Below are positions 19,541 through 27,817 of a DNA stretch of 64,000 nucleotides, one piece after another. The notes below the pieces were generated by a model. It was not told the origin of the DNA. It ran no database searches and saw nothing but the letters and a program-made list of their open reading frames with translations. Made by a program: the position numbers and the translations under genes. Origin of the DNA: a bacterium (GTDB taxonomy: Bacteria; Bacillota; Clostridia; Lachnospirales; Lachnospiraceae); the NCBI GenBank assembly GCA_029012425.1, contig JAQXMB010000085.1, positions 1-64,000 of the forward strand, read 5' to 3'. The stretch's first letter is position 1. Each line of letters starts with the position of its first letter.

Positions 19541-20575
19541 CTACATAAATAGCTTTCGAATATCGTTAAACATAATGACAACCATAAATAACATCAATAG
19601 TACAAGCCCGATAAAATGAACCATTCCTTCTTTGTCCGGGTCGATTCTCTTACCGCGAATCGCCTCAATAATAAAGAATACCAGTCGGCCGCCATCCAGC
19701 GCCGGAAGCGGCAACAGATTCATTACGCCAAGGTTTGCAGATAACAATACGGCCATATTCAACAGATTTAAGAATACATAAAATCCACCACTTGGCTTAC
19801 TTGCCGTATACGCATCTCCGATAGTTTTTACAATCCCCACCGGACCTGACAAATCATTCATCTTTAATTGCCCGGTCACAAGTTTTCCAAGGCTCTTTAA
19901 TGTAGTCGTTATCCAATAGGAAACCTCATAAAAGCTATATTGTACGGAACGGAAAAAACCTGTTTTTTGTCTGGAGGCCACACCTCGAATTCCAATCAGA
20001 TAGCGACCGACCTCCTCATCGAATTCAGGAACGAGTTCCTTCGTATACCGCTCACCATCATGTTCCCATGTGACATCTACAGCTTCTCCATCATGGAAAA
20101 ACATATAGGCGGTCACATCACGGTAAAAATGGATATTCTTCTTCCCAAGTTTAACAATACGATCTCCGTCCGCGATTCCGATTTCCGCCGCCGGTGAATT
20201 CTCAATGACGGAATTAACAATTGGTTCGTCGACTCCAACCGCACAGAGAATAATCAACGCAAAAAACCATGCCATGATAAAATTGAAAAACGGACCCGCA
20301 AACACAATAGAAAAGCGCTGCCATACACCTTTTTTCCGGAAAGAACGATCGCTGTCGCTTGCTTCGTCCTCCCCTTCCATCATACACGCTCCGCCGAACG
20401 GAAACAGCTTCAGCGAATACTTGGTTTCTCCGATTTTCTTACCAATAATTGTCGGTCCGAGTCCCAAACAAAATTCATTCACCTGAACATCGTTCTTTTT
20501 TGCCAACAGAAAATGTCCAAGTTCATGAAATAATATAATGATACTAAAGATAATGATTGCAAAAATAATATTCAA
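19541..20575 (-). CDS. rseP: RIP site-2 metalloprotease
   Basis: FHELGHFLLAKKNDVQVNEFCLGLGP (HExxH), PDZ region, NLLPLPALDGGRLVFFIIEAIRGKRIDPDKEG. Confidence 0.95.
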   Translation of the reverse strand: MNIIFAIIIFSIIILFHELGHFLLAKKNDVQVNEFCLGLGPTIIGKKIGETKYSLKLFPFGGACMMEGEDEASDSDRSFRKKGVWQRFSIVFAGPFFNFIMAWFFALIILCAVGVDEPIVNSVIENSPAAEIGIADGDRIVKLGKKNIHFYRDVTAYMFFHDGEAVDVTWEHDGERYTKELVPEFDEEVGRYLIGIRGVASRQKTGFFRSVQYSFYEVSYWITTTLKSLGKLVTGQLKMNDLSGPVGIVKTIGDAYTASKPSGGFYVFLNLLNMAVLLSANLGVMNLLPLPALDGGRLVFFIIEAIRGKRIDPDKEGMVHFIGLVLLMLFMVVIMFNDIRKLFM

Positions 20576-20576
20576 A

Positions 20577-21719
20577 CTACCACCTGCTTCCTATTCTCTC
20601 TAACACTTCATGCTGTGTCTGTAAAATCTCATCCAGACTCGGATTGTCGATTATTGAACAATGCTTCATGCAGTCTTCAATGATTTCCGTAATTTGCAGA
20701 TACTTAATTTTTTCTTTCAGGAACAAATCAACCGCTGCTTCATTTGCCGCATTATAGATTGTCGGAGCGTTACCACCCTCATGGAGAGCATCATAAGCCA
20801 GCGCCAATCCACGGAAGGTTTTTGTATCCGGCTCTTCAAAGGTGATTTGTCCAAGCTTGGCAAAATCAATTCGTTCTCCGGACAACGGTCTTCGTTTCGG
20901 ATAATACAGGGCATACTGTATCGGCAGACGCATATCTGCGGTTCCAAGCTGTGCAATAATTCCACCATCTACATACATGACCATCGAGTGGATAATACTT
21001 TGCGGCTGAACAACAACCTGAATCTGTTCCGGCGTAACACCAAACAGCCATTTTGCCTCAATGACCTCCAAGCCTTTGTTCACAAGTGTAGAGGAATCGA
21101 TGGTTATCTTTTTTCCCATCGACCAGTTCGGATGTTTCAACGCATCTGCAAGCGTCACATGGTTAAGCGCTTCTTTTGATTTTCCTCTGAAGGGTCCTCC
21201 GGATGCAGTCAGAAGAATCTTATCTATTTTACTTGCGTCTTCGCCGTTTAATGACTGAAAGATAGCTGAATGCTCACTGTCAACCGGCAAAATACTTACT
21301 CCGTACTCTTTTGCCATTGGCATAATCAGATGACCGGCTGTTACAAGGGTTTCTTTGTTTGCAAGCGCAATATTCTTTCCGTTTTGTATCGCAGCAACCG
21401 TCGGCCGAAGTCCGAGCATTCCAACAATCGCCGTCACAACAATTTCACTGTCAGCATCCGTTGCAATTTCAATCAGTCCATCCATACCATAATGAACTTT
21501 TACATTCAAATCGGAAATACGCGTTTTTAATTCATGTGCATCTCTCTCCTCCCAGACGGCAACCTGTCTGGGTAAAAATTCGCGTATCTGCTGCTCAAAT
21601 AAATCAATATTATGTCCGGCCGCCATTGCCGAAACCTCAAGGTCTCCTTGTTCTTTAACAATAGAAAGTGTCTGTGTTCCAATCGATCCCGTTGATCCAA
21701 GAATCGCAATTTTTCTCAT
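20577..21719 (-). CDS. dxr: 1-deoxy-D-xylulose 5-phosphate reductoisomerase
   Basis: MRKIAILGSTGSIGTQTLSIV...LANKETLVTAG...PVDSEHSAIFQ...HPNWSMGKKITIDSSTLVNKGLEVIEAKWLF. Confidence 0.98.
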   Translation of the reverse strand: MRKIAILGSTGSIGTQTLSIVKEQGDLEVSAMAAGHNIDLFEQQIREFLPRQVAVWEERDAHELKTRISDLNVKVHYGMDGLIEIATDADSEIVVTAIVGMLGLRPTVAAIQNGKNIALANKETLVTAGHLIMPMAKEYGVSILPVDSEHSAIFQSLNGEDASKIDKILLTASGGPFRGKSKEALNHVTLADALKHPNWSMGKKITIDSSTLVNKGLEVIEAKWLFGVTPEQIQVVVQPQSIIHSMVMYVDGGIIAQLGTADMRLPIQYALYYPKRRPLSGERIDFAKLGQITFEEPDTKTFRGLALAYDALHEGGNAPTIYNAANEAAVDLFLKEKIKYLQITEIIEDCMKHCSIIDNPSLDEILQTQHEVLERIGSRW

Positions 21720-21731
21720 GAAAGCTCTCCT

Positions 21732-22547
21732 TTATTTTACAAAGTAGTACGCCAAAAAATAGATGACCGGAGCGGTAAAAATCACACTGTCAAAGCGATC
21801 TAAAACACCGCCATGTCCGGGAATCAGGCGACCATAATCCTTCACATCATAATTTCTCTTGATCGCGGAAGCTGTGAGATCTCCAACCATTGAAATTAAT
21901 GCACCGGCAGCACCAATCAATGATAAATGCACGATTTCCGTTGTCGAGATACCCATATTCTGTGCAAATAAAGATGCATAAATATATGTCAGCAAAGCAG
22001 TTCCAACCACTCCGCCAATTGCACCCTCCACAGACTTTTTCGGTGAAAGAATGGGTGACATTTTATGCTTTCCAAACAGTTTCCCCACACAATATGCACA
22101 GGTATCGCATCCCCAGGATGACAAAAAAATCAGCCAGACCGTATAATTACCCATTTTGAGCATACGAGTCTGAAAAAGAAAGGAAAGCATCACCCCTGCA
22201 TATAATACGCCAAAAATTGCCTGCGTAATCTGCGTACTGTGATATTTCGGATATTGAAATACCATGATGCTAAGATAAAGCATGAGAACAATCATCAGAA
22301 AAAGCATTCCATTCATTGGGAAAAAACCGTTCACAGATAGTGCAATCATCCCATAATACAACACGACAAGCGCATACCCTGCCCATCCTAGCAGATTTTT
22401 ATGTATTCCGTATACACGAAACAATTCCATCAGCCCAATTAAGGAAAGCGCCAGACACACGGTCCATAACAGCCAGTTTCCTGTAATGATAAAAAAGAGA
22501 GCAAGAATCACCAATACAATTCCACTGATTAGTCTTGTTCTAAACAT
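21732..22547 (-). CDS. cdsA: Phosphatidate cytidylyltransferase
   Basis: Multi-TM with SPILSPKKSVEGAIGGVVG...SMVGDLTASAIKRNYDVKDYGRLIPGHGGVLDRFDS; start at MFRTRL gives an 8-bp overlap with the uppS stop. Confidence 0.95.
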   Translation of the reverse strand: MFRTRLISGIVLVILALFFIITGNWLLWTVCLALSLIGLMELFRVYGIHKNLLGWAGYALVVLYYGMIALSVNGFFPMNGMLFLMIVLMLYLSIMVFQYPKYHSTQITQAIFGVLYAGVMLSFLFQTRMLKMGNYTVWLIFLSSWGCDTCAYCVGKLFGKHKMSPILSPKKSVEGAIGGVVGTALLTYIYASLFAQNMGISTTEIVHLSLIGAAGALISMVGDLTASAIKRNYDVKDYGRLIPGHGGVLDRFDSVIFTAPVIYFLAYYFVK

Positions 22548-23256
22548 TTTTTTCCTCCTGAATACCACCATATCTACGATCGCGGGACGAAAAAGCATTA
22601 ATAGCCTTTTCTAATTCCTTCTCATCAAAATCAGGCCATGCAATATCCGTAAAATACATTTCACTATATGCAAGCTGCCACAACAGATAATTTGAGAGGC
22701 GCAATTCTCCGCTTGTGCGAATTAAAAGATCCGGGTCCGGAATATCCTTTGTATCTAAATATTCCGAAAAACTTTCCGGTGTAATTTCAGAAATTAAGCG
22801 TTTATCAGCTTTCACATCTTCACACATTTTTCTCATCGCGCGCACCATCTCATCGCGGCTTCCGTAATTGATTGCTATGGTAAGATTCAAATCATGGTAA
22901 ATCGCAGATATCTGCTGCGCATCTTTTATCTTCTCCTGCAATTTCGGATCAAGTCTTGTGATGTCGCCAATTACCCGAAGACGCATCTTATTTTCCTCAA
23001 CGGTCTTTTGGCATCGATCCAGATATCCTTCTAAAAGCTTCATCAGTGCCTTTACTTCCGGTTGTGGTCTGCTCCAGTTTTCTGTTGAAAATGCGTATAA
23101 GGTCAGGTACTTCACACCAAGTTTTTTGGCTGCAAGACAAATTCGTTCAACATTTTTAGCACCTTGCGTATGGCCGGCGGTTCTCGGCAAGCCTCGCGAA
23201 GCTGCCCATCTGCCATTGCCATCCATAATAATCGCAATGTGTTGCGGTACGCCCAT
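22540..23256 (-). CDS. uppS: Undecaprenyl diphosphate synthase
   Basis: PQHIAIIMDGNGRWAASRGLPRTAGHTQGAKNVERI...LTLYAFSTENWSRP...PDLLIRTSGELRLSNYLLWQLAYSEMYF. Confidence 0.98.
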   Translation of the reverse strand: MGVPQHIAIIMDGNGRWAASRGLPRTAGHTQGAKNVERICLAAKKLGVKYLTLYAFSTENWSRPQPEVKALMKLLEGYLDRCQKTVEENKMRLRVIGDITRLDPKLQEKIKDAQQISAIYHDLNLTIAINYGSRDEMVRAMRKMCEDVKADKRLISEITPESFSEYLDTKDIPDPDLLIRTSGELRLSNYLLWQLAYSEMYFTDIAWPDFDEKELEKAINAFSSRDRRYGGIQEEKNV

Positions 23257-23337
23257 AATTGTCGTCCTCCTGAGATTTCATGTTAGATAAGGAAAAATGG
23301 AGACATCGCGCATGCATGCCCCCATTCATGACCTATA

Positions 23338-23892
23338 TTATACGGTAAGAATCTCCTTACTCTTTTCCTCAACTGCTTTATCTATTTTAGCAATGTATTT
23401 ATCGGTAAGCTTTTGCAATGCATCCTCAAGATCTTTGATTTCATCCTCAGAGATATCATCTGTCTTTGAAAGCTTCTTGAAAGCATCATTTCCATCACGG
23501 CGAATGTTACGAACGGCAACCTTGGCATTTTCGCCCTTTTTCTTGACATCCTTAACCAGTTCCTTACGACGCTCCTCGGTAAGTTCGGGAAATACCAGAC
23601 GAATCAATTTTCCGTCATTCGTAGGATTAATTCCGAGATCTGATGTCATAATTGCTTTCTCGATCTCTTTTACCATTGAAGGCTCCCACGGCTGAATCTG
23701 AATCATTCTCGGTTCCGGAACATTAATATTCGCAACCTGCTGAAGTGGAGTCGGTGTACCGTAGTAATCAACACGAAGGCGATCTAATACATGCGGATTT
23801 GCACGACCGGCACGAATACCCGCATACTCTTCATTCAGATTGTTCATTGTCTTTGTCATTTTTTCGTCATATGCTACTAATCTCTCATCCAT
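23338..23892 (-). CDS. frr: Ribosome recycling factor
   Basis: [60 protein letters not shown]. Confidence 0.98.
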   Translation of the reverse strand: MDERLVAYDEKMTKTMNNLNEEYAGIRAGRANPHVLDRLRVDYYGTPTPLQQVANINVPEPRMIQIQPWEPSMVKEIEKAIMTSDLGINPTNDGKLIRLVFPELTEERRKELVKDVKKKGENAKVAVRNIRRDGNDAFKKLSKTDDISEDEIKDLEDALQKLTDKYIAKIDKAVEEKSKEILTV

Positions 23893-23906
23893 AGTTTTTC
23901 CCTCCT

Positions 23907-24605
23907 CTATGAAACGGTAACGATTGTACCGCTGAATCTGCCATTGACAGCGTTCACAATGCTATTCTCTTCATTAAGCGCAAACACATACATCGGCATA
24001 TGATTCTCCATGCACATCACCGATGCTGTCATGTCAACAACTGCGAGCTTTTTCTCAATAACTTCCTGAATCGAAATCGTGTCATACTTCTTTGCGTCCG
24101 GATTTGTTTTCGGATCAGAATCATATACTCCGTCAATCGCTTTTGCCAAATAAATTGCATCTGCATCAATTTCGATTGCACGAAGTGTTGTACCGGTATC
24201 CGTTGAAAAATAAGGATGTCCTGTTCCGCCTGCAAAAAATACAACCATACCCTTTGCAAAGTATTTATTTGCACGATCCTTTGAAAACAGTTTGGTAAAG
24301 CTTCCGCACTCAAAAGGGGTCAGGATATTGGTCATCATTCCTACCGAACGGAATATCTCGGATACATAAATACAATTCATAACGGTTGCAAGCATTCCAA
24401 TCTGATCTGCTTTCGTTCTATCAATTGTCTCGCTTGTACGACCACGCCAAAAATTACCGCCACCAATCACAATACCAATCTCGAACCCTTCATCAACGAG
24501 CTGTTTCACCTGTTTTGCAACACCGACAACGGTTGCTTCATCAAATCCGGTTCCCTTGCTTCCGGAGATTGCCTCTCCACTAAGCTTCAATAAGATTCTC
24601 TTCAT
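23907..24605 (-). CDS. pyrH: UMP kinase
   Basis: [15 protein letters not shown]...[13 protein letters not shown]...[11 protein letters not shown]...[29 protein letters not shown]. Confidence 0.98.
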   Translation of the reverse strand: MKRILLKLSGEAISGSKGTGFDEATVVGVAKQVKQLVDEGFEIGIVIGGGNFWRGRTSETIDRTKADQIGMLATVMNCIYVSEIFRSVGMMTNILTPFECGSFTKLFSKDRANKYFAKGMVVFFAGGTGHPYFSTDTGTTLRAIEIDADAIYLAKAIDGVYDSDPKTNPDAKKYDTISIQEVIEKKLAVVDMTASVMCMENHMPMYVFALNEENSIVNAVNGRFSGTIVTVS

Positions 24606-24636
24606 ATTGATCTAAGCTCCTGTTTTTCTATTATTT

Positions 24637-25623
24637 TTAACCAAATAAGCTCTCAACATCGATATCAGCATAGCACTGTGAGCAGAATCCCTCGATAACA
24701 GCACCATTGTTGATCTGTACAGAACGCGACTTGATATTACCCATAATAACAGCCGATGTATCAACAACAACAGGTCCCTGTACATCAATATCACCCTTGA
24801 CAGCACCTGCAATGACTGCTGAAGTCGCAGTGATGTTTCCAATGATTACAGCACCATGTCCAATTTTAACGGTTCCTGAACTGATGACTTCACCCTCAAT
24901 ATGAGCCGCATCTGCATAGAATTCAGAAGAAGAGCTGTTTCCGGCAATCGTTCCGGTTACGGTAAGCTTTCCGTTACACTTAATGTCACCTTCAACCTTA
25001 CCCTGAACCTCAATCGAGCCGGTAGTATCCATATTACCCTTAATGCTGGTTCCCTTGGTAATGATAGAAACCTCATCCGTTACATTTGTGTCTGAATCAA
25101 GTACGCTTGTGTCAGCTGCCTCAATCTCCTGTGTTAACTCTTTTTCAATATCTAATGTATCCATTGCAAACTCCTCCTTATGATCTTTGCGCATTGCGTT
25201 TAATTCTACTTCTAAATGATCTTCCATCTGTGTGCTTATCGTTTCATTAACAACTGCCTGTGGCTGTTCTTCTTCAACCTTCGTCTCCTCAACGGTCGCT
25301 TCAACTTCAGGTACTTTCTCTTCCGCAACCTGAAGTTCCTTTCGTTCAGGTTCAAGCTCAGGCTCTGCCTGAACCTCCTGTGTTTCTTCAACCGTCTGCG
25401 CAGTCTCCGGTTTGACAGGTTTGGTCTCTTCTTTCACAATCTGTTGGTTTGCCTTGCGCTCGACCTGCTCCAGCAATCCGTCAAGCTTTGACAATTCGGT
25501 CTCAACATCAAGTTCACTGTCAAGTGTATTAACTTGAATATCTTCTTCCTGAAAATCATCACCGGGCAATAATTCATTGACAGCTTGAGAAAAATCATCT
25601 TTAAAATCTTTGAAAAATCCCAT
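24637..25623 (-). CDS. Bactofilin-family (polymer-forming cytoskeletal) protein with long acidic N-terminal region
   Basis: C-terminal GTSIKGNMDTTGSIEVQGKVEGDIKCNGKLTVTGTIAG...GAVKGDIDVQGPVVVDTSAVIMGNIKSRSVQINNGAVIEG (bactofilin beta-helix); N-terminal ~185 aa Glu/Val/Gln-rich. Confidence 0.88.
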   Translation of the reverse strand: MGFFKDFKDDFSQAVNELLPGDDFQEEDIQVNTLDSELDVETELSKLDGLLEQVERKANQQIVKEETKPVKPETAQTVEETQEVQAEPELEPERKELQVAEEKVPEVEATVEETKVEEEQPQAVVNETISTQMEDHLEVELNAMRKDHKEEFAMDTLDIEKELTQEIEAADTSVLDSDTNVTDEVSIITKGTSIKGNMDTTGSIEVQGKVEGDIKCNGKLTVTGTIAGNSSSSEFYADAAHIEGEVISSGTVKIGHGAVIIGNITATSAVIAGAVKGDIDVQGPVVVDTSAVIMGNIKSRSVQINNGAVIEGFCSQCYADIDVESLFG

Positions 25624-25644
25624 GTTTACCTCCGCGTATTTTAT

Positions 25645-26658
25645 TTAACCTATTCTGTGATGGATAACCGGCGAATCATCGGTAATCGGTAACACCCGGG
25701 CTCCCATTGCGGTCAGTTCCTGTAGTACAAGATCTAACGCTGCTACAGTGGAATCCTTGTCGGCAGCATCATGCATGAGCACGACAGAATATTTATATCG
25801 CACAACATCCGTCATTACATTCTGTGCCAATTCCTCTGCGGTATATATCTGAGAAGTTGCATCCCCACATACAACATTCCAGTCGTAGTATGTCATTCCC
25901 TGTTCACCAAGGAAGTCAATAAACTCATTCATATCCGTATTACTGACCTGATTGGAGCTTCCTCCGGGAAAACGATAGATGGTTGGCTGTTCGCCTGTAA
26001 CAGAAACAATTTTTTGTCTCAGCTTATTAAAGTCTTCTGCGAATGCTTCTTTTGATTCATAAATGGAACTATACTTATGCGAATAAGAATGCATCGCAAG
26101 TGTGTGTCCGCCTTCTGCAATCCGGCGATATCTTTGTTCTGCATCCTCACCTTCTTTTCCGGTAACAAAAAAGGTTGCCTTCACATGATATTTATCTAAT
26201 ACTTCCAAAATTTTTTCCGTGTTCTCACTCGGTCCATCATCAAAAGTCAGAAACACTGTCGGTTGTTCGCCGTCTTCCAATCGATTATCCTCCGGCAACA
26301 GACACTCCCGAATCGCCGCATTTGCCTCAGTTGCCGGTTGCTCTCCCATTGCTTCATCAGCGGCATCACTTGCCTGCTCCATATGGTCCGGCGATGATTC
26401 ATCGTCATTCTGTGTGGAACCATCTGCATTCGAGTCAATAGTTATGACACGATTTAATGTATTCTCCGTCAATAGATCAATCTGTTTCTGCAGAGAATGA
26501 ATTCTCACTCCCAGGTAAATACTAATTGTCATACAGAGCACCATCCATATGACAATAAATAGAATAATGCCTGTCTTTATCCGGTTTATCCGCGCCCTTC
26601 GTTCACGCTGTTGGCGCAAATTCCCGGTCGTAACAGACTGTTTTGTATGATCACTCAT
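25645..26658 (-). CDS. Membrane-anchored polysaccharide deacetylase
   Basis: N-terminal TM; TVFLTFDDGPSENTEKILEVLDKYHVKATFFVTGKE...HTLAMHSYSHKY...RFPGGSSN...VVLMHDA. Confidence 0.93.
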   Translation of the reverse strand: MSDHTKQSVTTGNLRQQRERRARINRIKTGIILFIVIWMVLCMTISIYLGVRIHSLQKQIDLLTENTLNRVITIDSNADGSTQNDDESSPDHMEQASDAADEAMGEQPATEANAAIRECLLPEDNRLEDGEQPTVFLTFDDGPSENTEKILEVLDKYHVKATFFVTGKEGEDAEQRYRRIAEGGHTLAMHSYSHKYSSIYESKEAFAEDFNKLRQKIVSVTGEQPTIYRFPGGSSNQVSNTDMNEFIDFLGEQGMTYYDWNVVCGDATSQIYTAEELAQNVMTDVVRYKYSVVLMHDAADKDSTVAALDLVLQELTAMGARVLPITDDSPVIHHRIG

Positions 26659-26835
26659 TTGTGTTACTTACTCCAATTTCCATAAATTCAAATATATGAA
26701 AATACTTTTCGTATCGTATACTTCGCATAATTTGGTGTTGTAATCTATTCTAACATACTTTACATAGATAATACGTTAGAATTTTTGTCAATATTAGCTT
26801 TATTTTCTGACAATAATTTGCCACGCATCAAAAAA

Positions 26836-26896
26836 GGAGAGTCATTGCGATATGCCTTTGTCTTCCCGACAAAGGCATATCCGGCAATCGCTCTCC
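26836..26896 (-). terminator. Strong intrinsic terminator
   Basis: GGAGAGcgATTGC...ATATGCCTTTGTC/GACAAAGGCATAT...GCAATgaCTCTCC followed by TTTTTTG on minus, just downstream of the 26911-27681 gene. Confidence 0.85.
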
Positions 26897-26910
26897 CGGA
26901 TTCATTCCTG

Positions 26911-27681
26911 TTATCCCTTAAAATCAATATTACCGCCAACTGCACGCTCATAGTCTGTCATAACCTGATCGCTCATTGCCGCATAATTAACTGCCTGTAT
27001 CTTTTTTAACAATTCATCAATCGAGCTTGCCGAAACAACTTCGACATCCTCTGTCTGATTTGTTCTGTTAACATCATCTGTTGCATTACCGGACTCATTG
27101 GATGCCTTTGATTCCTTTGCTTTTTCGAGTCGTTTCTCCTGTGCCTGTTTTGCTTCCTTCTTCTTCGCAGCAGCCTTCTCCTGCGCCTTCTTCTCAATCC
27201 GCTTTTCCTGCATCTTTCGCGATGCGGACATATTCTTATCTACTGCGGCAAAAAACGAAGTGGCTCCGTTGTCATTTACCTGTATTCCAAATCCTTTAAT
27301 ATTCGACGCGTTCGAAAGACTTTTTTTCAGCTGCTCCAGCTGCGCGCTGGCCCCGCTTAAGATGTTCTCGTATTTCTTGCGATATTTCTCGTCGGTTGCC
27401 ATCTTCTCAATTTTCTCTTCATCGATCAATACAACCGTGCGGTCTTTGTTTGCATACTTCGATGCATTCGCCATAGCCTGCTCTTTTTGATCTTTGCTGA
27501 CAAGAATAAAATCATAATTTGCATACTTCTTTTTCAGCTGTTCATAGTACTTACTTGCTGTGTCGCTAAGCTTCGGCTCACCGATTGTCCGTCCTGAAAC
27601 ACCTGCATTTTTTGAAGTGTTGTCCGTATTACTTGTCATCTTTGCAGTTGTATTTTCAACTGCACCTACTCCAATTGCCAT
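26911..27681 (-). CDS. Uncharacterised protein with Lys/Ala/Glu-rich coiled-coil region; putative sigma-28 regulon member
   Basis: 256 aa; RTIGEPKLSDTASKYYEQLKKKYANYDFILVSKDQKEQAMANASKYANKDRTVVLIDEEKIEKMATDEKYRKKYENIL; recalled resemblance to DUF6033-type proteins (not searched). Confidence 0.75.
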   Translation of the reverse strand: MAIGVGAVENTTAKMTSNTDNTSKNAGVSGRTIGEPKLSDTASKYYEQLKKKYANYDFILVSKDQKEQAMANASKYANKDRTVVLIDEEKIEKMATDEKYRKKYENILSGASAQLEQLKKSLSNASNIKGFGIQVNDNGATSFFAAVDKNMSASRKMQEKRIEKKAQEKAAAKKKEAKQAQEKRLEKAKESKASNESGNATDDVNRTNQTEDVEVVSASSIDELLKKIQAVNYAAMSDQVMTDYERAVGGNIDFKG

Positions 27682-27785
27682 ACTTCATCCTCCTTGATAC
27701 ATTTTTTGATGTGAATCCATTCACACATGATTTTGTAACGAAATAATGTTCCAAAAGAAGCACGAAACACTTCCTTCATAAATCT

Positions 27786-27812
27786 ATATCGACACTTGGA
27801 GCAAAATCTTTA
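27786..27812 (-). promoter_or_regulatory. Sigma-28 (FliA/SigD)-type promoter
   Basis: TAAA (27812-27809) - 15 nt - GTCGATAT (27793-27786); one mismatch to TAAA-N15-GCCGATAT. Confidence 0.65.
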
Positions 27813-27817
27813 GTATT

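Noticed and set aside
26785-27009. Plus ORF across the 26.8-kb hairpin
   Set aside because: Reads through a terminator stem and antisense coding sequence; not a gene.
27006-27197. Arg-rich 63-aa minus ORF
   Set aside because: Alternate frame of the Lys/Ala-rich region of the 26911-27681 gene.
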